Source: an uncultured Clostridia bacterium
GTDB lineage: Bacteria; Bacillota; Clostridia; Christensenellales; Borkfalkiaceae
Assembly: GCA_947087265.1 (NCBI GenBank)
Contig: CAMUBY010000002.1
Span: 124,001 to 188,000, forward strand
DNA length: 64,000 bases
Direction: 5' to 3'
The notes beneath the pieces were generated by a model. It was not told the origin of the DNA. It worked only from the letters and a program-made list of their open reading frames with translations, and did no database searches. Shown piece after piece: positions 34,664 through 42,930 of the stretch. Both the position numbers and the translations under genes were made by a program. Each line of letters begins with the position of its first letter. Position 1 is the first letter of the stretch.

Positions 34664-34727
34664 ACGGATATTTTATGCCGCTGTCAAAAAATGCGTTCGC
34701 GTCATAGCATGGTAGCGTGAGGTGTTT

Positions 34728-35012
34728 ATGAATGATTTTGCCGGATATACCGGAAAAAACAAGACGAACGACAAAGCAGAAAAGACCGCCGAAGATTGGA
34801 TGTCGGAAGCGAAAGAGGTAGCAAGCAGGTATCAGGGCAAGAGCGAGAACGACATTATGAAAGCCATTTACGCGCAGGCGGTGGAAGGAAAGCGGAACGG
34901 TACGCTCACCAACGACCAGATTGACGCGTTTTACCGCCAGTTCTCTCCCATGCTCGATAGCGGCAAACGCAAGAAACTTGCAAAATTAGTGGAACAGTTG
35001 AAAAAGATGTAA
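34728..35012 (+). CDS. Small helical protein of unknown function
   Basis: 94 residues, soluble, highly charged and probably all helical (KTAEDWMSEAKEVASRYQGK, DAFYRQFSPMLDSGKRKKLA). I do not recognise a family. GAGGTG precedes ATG 34728; a GTG six bases earlier is possible but less well placed. It ends one base before the convergent cysteine desulfurase gene. Confidence 0.7.
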   Translation: MNDFAGYTGKNKTNDKAEKTAEDWMSEAKEVASRYQGKSENDIMKAIYAQAVEGKRNGTLTNDQIDAFYRQFSPMLDSGKRKKLAKLVEQLKKM

Positions 35013-35013
35013 T

Positions 35014-36126
35014 TCAGATACGGCGCAACGCGCTGACGAGCGCATTCACTTCGCGCATGGATTGGAACGCGGAGAAGGAGGCGCGCACCAAACCTTCGGG
35101 GAAAGTGCCGAGCGCTTTATGGATAAGCGGCGCGCAGTGCAGTCCGCCGCGCACGGCAATCCCGAAGCGTTCGGAGAGAATTTCCGCAAGTTCCTGAGAG
35201 GGAATTTTACTGCTCGCAAACGAGGCGATTCCGCACGGATTGGGCTGAAAATAAGGGGTATAGTCGGGCTCTGCGGCAAGCGCGGTATAGACCGCGCCCG
35301 TCAGCTTGGTAAGAATCTGCGCGTCGCGCTGTTGTCGCGCTTTCACCAGCAACGCGCCCTCGAACAGGGAACAGATTGCGGGATAGTTGAGTGTGCCGCT
35401 TTCGAGAGCGTCGGGGTAATATTCGGGCATTCCCAAATTGAAACTCTCGCTGCCCGTGCCGCCGAAGAGGACGGGACGCGGATTGATGCGCTCGGAAAAC
35501 AACAGCGCGCCTGCGCCCTGTACGGCGCCCATTCCTTTGTGACCCGCAAGCGCCAAAGCGTCGATGCCGAGCGCCTTCATGGGGAGGGGGAGATGACCCG
35601 CTCCCTGTGCGCCGTCTACCGCGAACAGCACCTGTTCGGGCAGGCGTTTGCGCACGGCGAGAAGGTCGGGGCTGTAACCCGTTACGTTGGAAGCGGAAGT
35701 CATGCAGCACATTTTCGTATTGCTTTTCACGAGCGCGGCAACCGTTTCGGGCAGGATTTTACCGTTTTCGAGCGGAGCCACGGAGTATTCGATGACGCCC
35801 GAACGTTTCAGATATTCGAGGGGACGCAGTACCGAATTGTGTTCGAGGCAGGTAGTAATCACATGGTCGCCCTTTTCGAGCATGCCGAGGAGCGCGAGGT
35901 TGAGCGCCTCGGTACAGTTTTTCGTAAATACGACGCGTTCAAAGCCGTAACCGTCGAAGAGTTCGGAAAGCAAGGTTCTGCAAGCGAACACGCGCTCGGC
36001 GCAGGCAAGAGAAAGGCTGTGTCCGCTTCTGCCGGGGTTGGCGCAGGTTTTCACGGCGGCAAGCACGGCGTTTTGTACGGCGGCGGTTTTGTATCCTCCC
36101 GTTGCCGCGTGGTCGAGATATATCAT
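35014..36126 (-). CDS. Cysteine desulfurase family protein (class V aminotransferase)
   Basis: 370 residues, a PLP enzyme of the NifS/SufS group that moves sulfur (or selenium) from cysteine (or selenocysteine) to acceptors. It has the N-terminal IYLDHAAT, the cofactor His/Lys in ALAGHKGMGAVQG and the active-site Cys loop in RGGLHCAPLIHKALGT. The start at 36126 has GGAG at better spacing than the ATG six bases earlier. Divergent from it is a DUF3343 protein, a family linked to sulfur or selenium transfer, which supports that role. Confidence 0.9.
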   Translation of the reverse strand: MIYLDHAATGGYKTAAVQNAVLAAVKTCANPGRSGHSLSLACAERVFACRTLLSELFDGYGFERVVFTKNCTEALNLALLGMLEKGDHVITTCLEHNSVLRPLEYLKRSGVIEYSVAPLENGKILPETVAALVKSNTKMCCMTSASNVTGYSPDLLAVRKRLPEQVLFAVDGAQGAGHLPLPMKALGIDALALAGHKGMGAVQGAGALLFSERINPRPVLFGGTGSESFNLGMPEYYPDALESGTLNYPAICSLFEGALLVKARQQRDAQILTKLTGAVYTALAAEPDYTPYFQPNPCGIASFASSKIPSQELAEILSERFGIAVRGGLHCAPLIHKALGTFPEGLVRASFSAFQSMREVNALVSALRRI

Positions 36127-36148
36127 ATTCATTCTCCAAAGAAAAGAC

Positions 36149-36168
36149 CTTGCCCGTCGTCGGGCAAG
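36149..36168. repeat. Perfect inverted repeat between the desulfurase and DUF3343 genes
   Basis: CTTGCCCG-TCGT-CGGGCAAG. It could be an RNA hairpin in the desulfurase leader or a shared operator. No clear T-run follows. Confidence 0.5.
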
Positions 36169-36201
36169 AATAATTTATTATACGAAGGCAGGAAAACAAA
36201 C

Positions 36202-36450
36202 ATGACAATGTTATCGGTGTTTCGTTCGCGTGCGCAAACGCTCGATTTCGTCGCCCGACTGCGGGCGGCGGGCGTTCCCGTTCAAACGGTTTCCACTCCC
36301 GCCGAGGCAAGAGTCGGCTGCGGCATTTCCGCTAAATTCGAGGAAAAATTTTTCCCGCGCGTCCGCATTCTGTTGGGGAAGAAACCTTATTCATCCTTTT
36401 CGGGGTTTATGAAAGATTCGGGCAACGGTTACTTTTATTACGGCGGATAG
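36202..36450 (+). CDS. DUF3343 protein, putative sulfur/selenium carrier
   Basis: 82 residues. The pattern FRSRAQTLDFVARLRAAGVP, then PAEARVGCGISAKFEE, matches the DUF3343 family, described as putative Se/S carrier-like proteins with a single conserved Cys (VGCGIS, Cys-41). A much longer in-frame open reading frame from 35062 is only the shadow of the desulfurase gene; ATG 36202 with AGGA upstream is the real start. The divergent pairing with a cysteine desulfurase suggests that the Cys receives the sulfur. The transfer role is inferred. Confidence 0.8.
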   Translation: MTMLSVFRSRAQTLDFVARLRAAGVPVQTVSTPAEARVGCGISAKFEEKFFPRVRILLGKKPYSSFSGFMKDSGNGYFYYGG

Positions 36451-36479
36451 TTGATTCGGCGTTTGATTTGTGCTATAAT
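36451..36479 (+). promoter_or_regulatory. Sigma-A promoter of nth, placed for a leaderless transcript
   Basis: TTGATT (36451-36456), 17 bp, TATAAT (36474-36479). The nth ATG begins nine bases after the -10 box and no ribosome binding site is present. Confidence 0.75.
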
Positions 36480-36487
36480 TTTTTTGT

Positions 36488-37111
36488 ATGAACAGAAACG
36501 AAGAAATTTTAGAAGAACTTGCGCGGCTCTATCCCGATGCCAAGCCCGCGCTTCATTTCCGCTCGCCCTACGAACTGCTCGTGGCGGTGGTGCTTTCGGC
36601 GCAGTGTACGGACGAGCGAGTCAATAAGGTGACGGCGGTGTTGTTTGAAACATACAATACGCCCGAAAAAATGCTCACGCTCACGCAGGAGGAGTTGGAA
36701 AGGTATATCTTCTCCTGCGGTTTTTACCGAAATAAAGCAAAGCACATCCTTTCCGCCTCCGCGGATATTTTAACGCGGTACGGCGGCAAAGTGCCCGATA
36801 CGCTTGAAGAGTTGCAGACGCTTGCGGGCGTGGGGCGCAAAACGGCGAACGTTGTCTACGCCGTCGCGTTCGGCGGCGACGCGATTGCGGTCGATACGCA
36901 CGTCTTCCGCGTTTCCAACCGTTTGGGGCTTGCCGAGGGGAAGACGCCCGAAAAGGTGGAAGAAGGCTTGATGGCGGTAATTCCGAAATCGCAATGGTCG
37001 GATGCGCACCATTTTTTGATTTGGCACGGCAGAAAGGTATGCCATTCGCAAAGACCTGCCTGCGCCGAATGTACGCTTAAAGCGTTCTGTAAAAAATATG
37101 AAAACGAATAA
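36488..37111 (+). CDS. nth: Endonuclease III
   Basis: A base-excision DNA glycosylase/AP lyase for oxidised pyrimidines. The 207-residue protein has the helix-hairpin-helix with the catalytic Lys (LAGVGRKTANVVYAVAFG), the catalytic Asp in VDTHVFRV, and a C-terminal 4Fe-4S cluster with the C-x6-C-x2-C-x5-C spacing in CHSQRPACAECTLKAFC. The ATG lacks a ribosome binding site and sits just after a strong -10 box, so translation probably starts from a leaderless mRNA. Confidence 0.95.
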   Translation: MNRNEEILEELARLYPDAKPALHFRSPYELLVAVVLSAQCTDERVNKVTAVLFETYNTPEKMLTLTQEELERYIFSCGFYRNKAKHILSASADILTRYGGKVPDTLEELQTLAGVGRKTANVVYAVAFGGDAIAVDTHVFRVSNRLGLAEGKTPEKVEEGLMAVIPKSQWSDAHHFLIWHGRKVCHSQRPACAECTLKAFCKKYENE

Positions 37112-37118
37112 AAAGGAA

Positions 37119-37154
37119 CTCCTCCGTCAATAACAGTGCGGAGGAGGTTTTTTT
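37119..37154 (+). terminator. Terminator hairpin whose 3' arm is the ribosome binding site of the next gene
   Basis: Stem CTCCTCCG (37119-37126)/CGGAGGAG (37139-37146), then G and seven T, then directly ATG 37155. The same GGAGGAGG is the ribosome binding site of the 37155 gene, so the hairpin both ends the nth transcript and would hide that site. Confidence 0.8.
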
Positions 37155-37349
37155 ATGACCAATCTGACGGCAAAAGATTTAGACGTACTCTGTCACATTC
37201 TTACGGGAGAAGAAATGGCGTGTAAAAAAGCGCGGGTTTATTCCAACACGCTCACGGATACCGCGCTGGCGGAAGAAATGGAACGGATTGCAAGCGCGCA
37301 CGCGGAACGGTTTTCCGCGCTTTACCGCATGATAGGAGGAACGAAATGA
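37155..37349 (+). CDS. Small helical protein before a CotF-like gene
   Basis: 64 residues, two predicted helices (TAKDLDVLCHILTGEEMACK and ALAEEMERIASAHAERFSAL). This resembles one half of the ferritin-like four-helix fold of CotF proteins, so it may pair with the next gene product. It overlaps that gene by 4 bases. Its ribosome binding site lies in the arm of a terminator hairpin. A spore coat role is inferred from its neighbour. Confidence 0.72.
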   Translation: MTNLTAKDLDVLCHILTGEEMACKKARVYSNTLTDTALAEEMERIASAHAERFSALYRMIGGTK

Positions 37350-37639
37350 AACAGTCGAAAAAGGATATTACGCTTTCGGAAAAAGACGCGTTACAGGATA
37401 TGCTCGATATCGAAAAACTACTCATGAACTATTATAACGCCGCACTTACCGAGGGGAGCTGCAAACCTTTCCGCAAAGAAATTCTGAAAAATTTTACTTC
37501 GCACGCCGAAACGCAGTTTACGATTTTCGAGCAAATGCTGTCGCGCGGATATTACGAGTTGCAGCCCGCAGAACAAAAGACGGTAGACGAAAAATCGGAA
37601 ACTTACAAAAAAGTGTTGAAACAGATTAAAGCGTGTTAA
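37346..37639 (+). CDS. CotF-like spore coat protein
   Basis: 97 residues with the pattern of Coat F domain proteins: LSEKDALQDMLDIEKLLMNY, YNAALTEGSCKPFRKEILK, FTIFEQMLSRGYYEL. These are ferritin-like helical proteins found in Bacillota spore coats, often as small paralogous pairs. AGGAGG lies upstream within the preceding gene. It overlaps the 37155 gene, and the small gene at 37696 follows in the same transcript. Confidence 0.82.
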   Translation: MKQSKKDITLSEKDALQDMLDIEKLLMNYYNAALTEGSCKPFRKEILKNFTSHAETQFTIFEQMLSRGYYELQPAEQKTVDEKSETYKKVLKQIKAC

Positions 37640-37695
37640 AGTTAAGAAGCATGGATTTCCACTTATTGCACATACTCATTGCGGAGGGAAAAATA

Positions 37696-37833
37696 ATGCC
37701 CGATACGAAAAAGAGTCAATTGAACGGCAAGCGCGACGACGTAAAATACGCGCACAATCCCCGTTACTGTATGATACTTCCCGACGCCGACGAAGCGGAC
37801 GAGGAGAATATTATCTCAACGGGGCAATCGTAA
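37696..37833 (+). CDS. Very small protein downstream of the CotF-like gene
   Basis: 45 residues, hydrophilic (KKSQLNGKRDDVKYAHNPRY), no family recognised. I place the start at ATG 37696, which has GGAGGG seven bases upstream, and not at in-frame starts from 37633, which lack one. It is the last gene before a terminator, so it may belong to the coat-like operon. Confidence 0.6.
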   Translation: MPDTKKSQLNGKRDDVKYAHNPRYCMILPDADEADEENIISTGQS

Positions 37834-37840
37834 AAAAAGA

Positions 37841-37870
37841 AAGACTTCTCCGCACGGGGAAGTCTTTTTT
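37841..37870 (+). terminator. Terminator of the coat-like operon
   Basis: Stem AAGACTTCTCC/GGGGAAGTCTT (one G-T), loop GCAC, six T. Confidence 0.88.
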
Positions 37871-37909
37871 GGCAATGCTTTCAAAAAACGGGAAATATGC
37901 GCGAAAAAT

Positions 37910-37939
37910 TTGACACGCAGTCCGTTTCCGTGCTAAAAT
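37910..37939 (+). promoter_or_regulatory. Sigma-A promoter of the Wzz-like gene
   Basis: TTGACA (37910-37915), 18 bp, TAAAAT (37934-37939). Confidence 0.75.
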
Positions 37940-37977
37940 AAACGAGCAGTCAAAATTACCGTTTACGGAGAAACACA

Positions 37978-39213
37978 GTGGAAGAACAACAACAGGAAGA
38001 ATTCAGATTCAGTGATTATTTATCTATCGTCTGGAAGCGTATTATCTGGATACTTGCAATATCCGCGCTTGCGGCGATTGTTTGCGCTTTGGTCACGCAT
38101 TACGTTATCAGTCCGTCAAAAGAAATATACGGGCTTTCTTTTTCGATTGAGTATCCCAATCAGTACGCAACGGATAAAGACGGAAATCTGACGAATAAAA
38201 TGCTGTATCCGGACGGAACGGAATTCCGTGTGGAATCCGTCGTCTATATCGACCGTTTGAATTCGGCAAAAAAGACAGACGAATCGTTCCAAAATATCGA
38301 TTGCGAAAAAATGGTCAATCAAAATAAGATTACCGTTACGCAAAAGCAGAGTTCGGTTTCGTCCGCTTCGGGCGGTGTTTATACCGTTACCGTTTCGGCA
38401 AACTGTTTCAACAGCCGCGAGCAGGCGACTAAATTCCTGAGAGCGGTTTTCGATGAAAACAAAAAGGTAATCGTCGATAAGGCGGAGCGCAAAGAACAGT
38501 TATTACCGTTTTCTAATTACAACAGCGTTAACGTCGAAAAAAAGCTTAATATTCTGAAAACGCGCCATAACGAAGTATTAGGAATATACTCGCGGTATCT
38601 TTCGAAATACAGAAATTTTATGTTTCAGGAAAAGAAACTCGGAACTTATTATTCTAACGCAGCCGTTCTCAGTTTGGATTTGGTGAACGCATACGATTTG
38701 GAAAACGAACGGGTTAAAAATATTGCGGCAATCAAAGTGCTGGAAGAAAAACTGCCGTCCGTTACGGCAAACAGCAATGCAAGCGACCCCATTACGCAGG
38801 AAATTGTGAAGTATACGGTTCGCAACTCGCAAATCGATTTGGAACTCGGGCGTATCTACCGCACGTTCGGTTATAGCGGAGAATTGGGAACATTCAACGG
38901 GTCCGAATTGTTTGCAACAAAACTTTCCGAACTGAAAACGGAAATCGAAGCGGAAACGGATACGTTGAACGATTTGATTAGTGCGCTTTATAACAGTGAG
39001 ACCGTGTTCGAGGAACAGAGCGGCGTGCTTGTTACGGGCGGTTCCAATACGCTTATATTTACTGTTTTGATTTTCGTTGTTGCGTTCTTGGCGGCGTCCT
39101 TTGTGTTCAGTGCGGTTGAAGGATTCCGTAAGCGCAAGGCGCACAGAATTGCCGCTGCGGCGCAACCGCAAGAAGAGCAGACGGCAGAAACGGAAGAAAA
39201 AGAAGAAAAATAA
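37978..39213 (+). CDS. Wzz/YveK-like chain-length determinant protein
   Basis: 411 residues with a helix near each end: IIWILAISALAAIVCALVTH (about 21-40) and LIFTVLIFVVAFLAASFVFS (about 361-380), and a large extracytoplasmic coiled region between. This is the layout of Wzz-type polysaccharide co-polymerases that set polymer length, often partnered with a tyrosine kinase. No polysaccharide genes or kinase lie beside it. The acidic tail is cytoplasmic. GTG start preceded by CGGAG. Confidence 0.8.
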   Translation: MEEQQQEEFRFSDYLSIVWKRIIWILAISALAAIVCALVTHYVISPSKEIYGLSFSIEYPNQYATDKDGNLTNKMLYPDGTEFRVESVVYIDRLNSAKKTDESFQNIDCEKMVNQNKITVTQKQSSVSSASGGVYTVTVSANCFNSREQATKFLRAVFDENKKVIVDKAERKEQLLPFSNYNSVNVEKKLNILKTRHNEVLGIYSRYLSKYRNFMFQEKKLGTYYSNAAVLSLDLVNAYDLENERVKNIAAIKVLEEKLPSVTANSNASDPITQEIVKYTVRNSQIDLELGRIYRTFGYSGELGTFNGSELFATKLSELKTEIEAETDTLNDLISALYNSETVFEEQSGVLVTGGSNTLIFTVLIFVVAFLAASFVFSAVEGFRKRKAHRIAAAAQPQEEQTAETEEKEEK

Positions 39214-39230
39214 TTTGATAAAAATAAGAA

Positions 39231-39257
39231 AAACGCGGCTGACTGCCGCGTTTTTTT
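39231..39257. terminator. Bidirectional terminator between the Wzz-like gene and ychF
   Basis: Stem AAACGCGGC/GCCGCGTTT, loop TGACT, seven T on the plus side. Confidence 0.85.
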
Positions 39258-39272
39258 GTGTCTTATAAATTC

Positions 39273-40373
39273 TTAAACGTTAAAGCGGAATAATACGACG
39301 TCGCCGTCTTTCATGACATATTCCTTGCCTTCGGAGCGTACCTTGCCTTTTTCGCGCGCGCCCGTAAGCCCGCCGCATTCGAGCAGGGTTTCCCATTCCA
39401 CCACTTCGGCGCGGATAAAACCTTTTTCAAAATCAGTATGAATTTTTCCTGCCGCTTGCGGCGCTTTCGTGCCTTTTGTAATCGTCCAGGCGCGCGTTTC
39501 CTTTTCGCCTGCCGTGAGATAGGAGATGAGCCCCAACAGCGAATAGGAAGCGCGGATGAGTTTACTCAGTCCGCTCTCTTTCAAACCGAATTCTTCGAGG
39601 AACATGGCGCGGTCGTCCTCGTCCATCTGCGAAAGTTCCTCTTCCGTTTTGGCGCAAACCACAATCACGCCCGCGTTGTGTTTTGCGGCATACTCTTTCA
39701 CTTCTTTGACGAGCGGAATTTCTTCCTCGCCCGCGCCCATGTCCTTTTCGGAAATGTTTGCACAGTAAATAACGGGCTTGCTCGAAAGCAGGAATAAATT
39801 ATCCATGAGCGGCTGTTCTTCGTCTGCAAGAGGAAAGCAGTTTGCGGGCAGTTCCTTTTCAAGGTGCTCCGAAAGACGCGTCAAAAACGCAAACTCCTGC
39901 GCCGCCGCCTTGTCTGCGCCGCCGCGCGCCGCGTTTTTAATTCTGTCCATACGCTTTCCCACGGCTTCGATGTCCGAAAGAATGAGTTCGAGCGTAATCG
40001 TTTCGATGTCGCGCACGGGCTCCACCGTACTTTCCACGTGCGTAATGTTTTCGTCCTCGAAACAGCGCACCACGTGCACGACGGCGTCCACTTCGCGGAT
40101 ATGGGAAAGGAATTTATTGCCCAAGCCCTCGCCGCGGCTCGCGCCTTTCACAAGCCCTGCAATGTCTACGAATTCGATGACGGCGGGCGTCACTTTCTTG
40201 CTGTTATACAGCGCGGCAAGTTTGTCGAGCCGTTCGTCGGGCACTGCCACGACGCCCACGTTGGGTTCGATGGTGCAGAAGGGGTAGTTCGCCGCCTCTG
40301 CGCCTGCGTGCGTAATTGCATTGAATAGAGTGGACTTGCCTACGTTGGGAAGTCCTACTACACCGAGTTTCAT
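39273..40373 (-). CDS. ychF: Redox-regulated ATPase YchF
   Basis: A 366-residue Obg-family protein that prefers ATP and binds ribosomes. It has G1 GLPNVGKSTLFNAI, the NYPFCTIEPNVGVV switch, DIAGLVKGASRGEGLGNKFL and a C-terminal TGS domain (AWTITKGTKAPQAAGKIHTD, DGDVVLFRFNV). Length is normal. It has its own promoter, back to back with that of argS. Confidence 0.96.
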   Translation of the reverse strand: MKLGVVGLPNVGKSTLFNAITHAGAEAANYPFCTIEPNVGVVAVPDERLDKLAALYNSKKVTPAVIEFVDIAGLVKGASRGEGLGNKFLSHIREVDAVVHVVRCFEDENITHVESTVEPVRDIETITLELILSDIEAVGKRMDRIKNAARGGADKAAAQEFAFLTRLSEHLEKELPANCFPLADEEQPLMDNLFLLSSKPVIYCANISEKDMGAGEEEIPLVKEVKEYAAKHNAGVIVVCAKTEEELSQMDEDDRAMFLEEFGLKESGLSKLIRASYSLLGLISYLTAGEKETRAWTITKGTKAPQAAGKIHTDFEKGFIRAEVVEWETLLECGGLTGAREKGKVRSEGKEYVMKDGDVVLFRFNV

Positions 40374-40405
40374 AGATAATCTCTCCGTTTTGCTTTTCGC
40401 AGTTT

Positions 40406-40434
40406 ATTATATAATATTTCCGCGGAATGGGCAA
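40406..40434 (-). promoter_or_regulatory. Sigma-A promoter of ychF
   Basis: Minus strand TTGCCC (40434-40429), 17 bp, TATAAT (40411-40406). Confidence 0.75.
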
Positions 40435-40443
40435 GCCTTTCGT

Positions 40444-40472
40444 TTGCAATTCGGCAAAAATTGTGTTAGAAT
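40444..40472 (+). promoter_or_regulatory. Sigma-A promoter of argS
   Basis: TTGCAA (40444-40449), 17 bp, TAGAAT (40467-40472). It lies next to the divergent ychF promoter. Confidence 0.72.
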
Positions 40473-40506
40473 TGTTTTCGGAAATAAAGCCCGTAAGGAA
40501 AAGGAA

Positions 40507-42198
40507 ATGGATTACAAACGTTATATTGCAAAACATTTAACGATAGAAGGAATTTCGGAGGAAGAAATCGCGGAGGCAGTCGCCGTGCCGCCCAACACCG
40601 ACATGGGCGATTACGCTCTGCCCTGTTTCAAGTTTGCCAAATTCATGAGAAAGAGCCCCGTGCAGATAGCGGAAGACCTCAAAAACGCTTACCCCGCGGA
40701 CGAAGTTATTTCGGAAGTTTCGGCAGTGAACGGGTACCTCAATTTCAAAGTTAACCGCAAAGGTCTTGCAAAGGACGTTCTGGAACGAATCGGAAGAGAA
40801 GGGGAACGTTACGGCGCTTTCGACCTCGGCGGCGGAAAGGTCATCTGCCTCGACTACTCTTCGGTAAACATTGCAAAGCCTTTCCATATCGGGCATCTTT
40901 CCACAACCGTTTTGGGCGGCGCACTGTACCGCATTTTCAACTTTCTCGGCTATAAGGCGGTGGGCATTAACCACCTCGGCGACTACGGCACGCAGTTCGG
41001 CAAACTCATTTCCGCCTACAATCGTTGGGGAAATAAAGAGCTTATCGAACAGGGCGGAATCCGTGCGCTGAACGAACTTTACGTCCGCTTTCACCGCGAG
41101 GCGGAAAAGCACCCTGAACTCGAAGACGAAGCGCGCGCCTATTTCAAGAAAATCGAGGACGGCGACAAGGAATGCCTTGCGCTCTTCGACTGGTTCAAGG
41201 AACTCACGCTCAAAGACGTAAACAAAGTCTACGAGCGGCTGGGCATCAAGTTCGATTCTTACGCAGGCGAAAGTTTTTATCAGGACAAAATGCAACCCGT
41301 CGTTGACGAATTGCGCGAAAAGGGCTTGCTGAAAGAGAGTCGCGGCGCACAGATTGTCGATTTGGAAGAATACGGAATGTCGCCGTGCATTATCTTAAAA
41401 TCGGACGGCTCGTCGCTTTACGCCACGCGCGACATGGCGGCGGCAATCTACCGCAAACAGACTTACGATTTTGAAAAATGCCTTTACGTCGTTGCCTATC
41501 AGCAGAACCTGCATTTCAAGCAGTTTTTCAAGGTGCTCGAACTCATGGGCAAGGAATGGGCGAAAGATTTGGTGCACGTCGCTTACGGCATGGTATCGCT
41601 TGAAGACGGCGCCATGTCCACACGCAAGGGGAACGTTATTTTCCTTGAAGACGTCATCAACCAGTGCGTGGAAAAGGCATACCGCATTATCGATGAAAAG
41701 AATGCGGCGCTCGAAAACAAGGCGGACGTCGCGGAAAAGGTGGGCGTCGGCGCAGTGGTGTTCGGCGCGCTCTATAACAGCAAGATTAAAGACATTGTAT
41801 TTTCTTACGATAAGGCGCTCAATTTCGACGGCGAAACGAGCGTATATGTACAGTACACCTGCGCGCGCGCCGCGTCCGTGCTGGCGAAAGCCGCGGCGGC
41901 GGGGTACAAGTCTTCGGACGAAGTCTGCGAGCCCTCTGCGCAAGAGTTTGAACTTCTCAAAGCGCTCGCAAGTTTTCCTGACTGCGTGCAGGCGGCGGCG
42001 AGCGCTTACGAGCCGAGTTACATTGCGCGTTTCTGCGTGGATACGGCGCAAAAGTTTAATAAATTTTATCTCGATTGCAAAATCTTACAGGCGGAGGACG
42101 AAACGCGCGCGTTCCGTTTGCGCCTCACGCAGGCAACGCTTACAACGCTGAAAAATGCGCTCGGCTTGCTCGGAATTGCCGTGCCTGAAAAAATGTAA
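40507..42198 (+). CDS. argS: Arginyl-tRNA synthetase
   Basis: Charges tRNA-Arg. The 563-residue class I enzyme has an N-terminal Add domain, the HIGH motif in IAKPFHIGHLSTT, the KMSKS equivalent MSTRKG, and the C-terminal anticodon-binding domain (ARFCVDTAQKFNKFYLDCKI). The start is ATG 40507 with AAGGAAAAGG upstream; the frame is open further upstream but that part overlaps the ychF region. The phosphatase gene gph follows after 28 bases. Confidence 0.96.
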   Translation: MDYKRYIAKHLTIEGISEEEIAEAVAVPPNTDMGDYALPCFKFAKFMRKSPVQIAEDLKNAYPADEVISEVSAVNGYLNFKVNRKGLAKDVLERIGREGERYGAFDLGGGKVICLDYSSVNIAKPFHIGHLSTTVLGGALYRIFNFLGYKAVGINHLGDYGTQFGKLISAYNRWGNKELIEQGGIRALNELYVRFHREAEKHPELEDEARAYFKKIEDGDKECLALFDWFKELTLKDVNKVYERLGIKFDSYAGESFYQDKMQPVVDELREKGLLKESRGAQIVDLEEYGMSPCIILKSDGSSLYATRDMAAAIYRKQTYDFEKCLYVVAYQQNLHFKQFFKVLELMGKEWAKDLVHVAYGMVSLEDGAMSTRKGNVIFLEDVINQCVEKAYRIIDEKNAALENKADVAEKVGVGAVVFGALYNSKIKDIVFSYDKALNFDGETSVYVQYTCARAASVLAKAAAAGYKSSDEVCEPSAQEFELLKALASFPDCVQAAASAYEPSYIARFCVDTAQKFNKFYLDCKILQAEDETRAFRLRLTQATLTTLKNALGLLGIAVPEKM

Positions 42199-42226
42199 TG
42201 CTCAATCCCTTACATAAGGAGAGTTT

Positions 42227-42871
42227 ATGTTGAAAGCAGTATTATTCGATTTGGACGGCACTCTTTTAGATACGCTGCCCGATATCCGTTTCGTACTCAA
42301 CGAAACGCTGAAAAAGTATTCCTATCCCACGATTACCGTAGAACAGACGCGCGCCTATATCGGCGAGGGCGCCTATCGGCTGGTGGAGCGCGCGCTTCCC
42401 GAAAACGCCGAAAATACCGATAAGTTTTTCGAGGATTTCAAGCAGGTTTATGCGGCTTGCGCGAATGCGAACACCCGCGTTTACGAGGGAATGTACGAAC
42501 TTATCGACCGTTTGAAAAAACAGGGTGTGAAACTCGGTATCGTCACCAATAAACCGCAGGCGGCAACCGAAGAGTGCGTCAAGCGGTTTTTCGGGAATAC
42601 GTTCGACTTTGTGGGCGGCGACAGCGGAGATTTCCCCTGTAAGCCAGACCCTTCTCTTGCGCGCTATGCTGCGCTCACGCTCAAAGTATCGCCCGAAGAA
42701 TGCGCGTTTGTCGGCGACGGCGAAACGGACGCGCTTACGGCAATCCGTGCCGGCATGAAAGGGATTTCGGTACTGTGGGGGTATCGCACGCGGCAGCAAC
42801 TCGAACAGGCAGGGGCAACGCGGTTTGCTCAAACCGTGAAAGAGTTGGAAAATTTTTTGGAAAATACTTGA
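42227..42871 (+). CDS. HAD-family phosphatase, phosphoglycolate phosphatase-like
   Basis: 214 residues with all HAD motifs: DLDGTLLDT (motif I, residues 8-16), VTNKPQ (II), KPDPS (III) and FVGDGETDA (IV). The cap domain makes it subfamily IA, like phosphoglycolate phosphatase Gph or PpaX; the true substrate is unknown. AAGGAG precedes the ATG. Its stop codon overlaps the -35 box of the next promoter. Confidence 0.87.
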   Translation: MLKAVLFDLDGTLLDTLPDIRFVLNETLKKYSYPTITVEQTRAYIGEGAYRLVERALPENAENTDKFFEDFKQVYAACANANTRVYEGMYELIDRLKKQGVKLGIVTNKPQAATEECVKRFFGNTFDFVGGDSGDFPCKPDPSLARYAALTLKVSPEECAFVGDGETDALTAIRAGMKGISVLWGYRTRQQLEQAGATRFAQTVKELENFLENT

Positions 42872-42896
42872 AATTCGCATCTGCTTGTGCTATAAT
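42868..42896 (+). promoter_or_regulatory. Sigma-A promoter of the rubrerythrin gene
   Basis: TTGAAA (42868-42873), 17 bp, TATAAT (42891-42896). The -35 overlaps the stop codon of the upstream gene. Confidence 0.82.
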
Positions 42897-42930
42897 GCGA
42901 AAAACCTAATGAAAGAGGAGATAATTTAAG

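Noticed and set aside
35062-36201. Long plus-strand open frame joined to the DUF3343 gene
   Set aside because: It is antisense to the cysteine desulfurase gene; only the last 82 codons from ATG 36202 look like a real protein.
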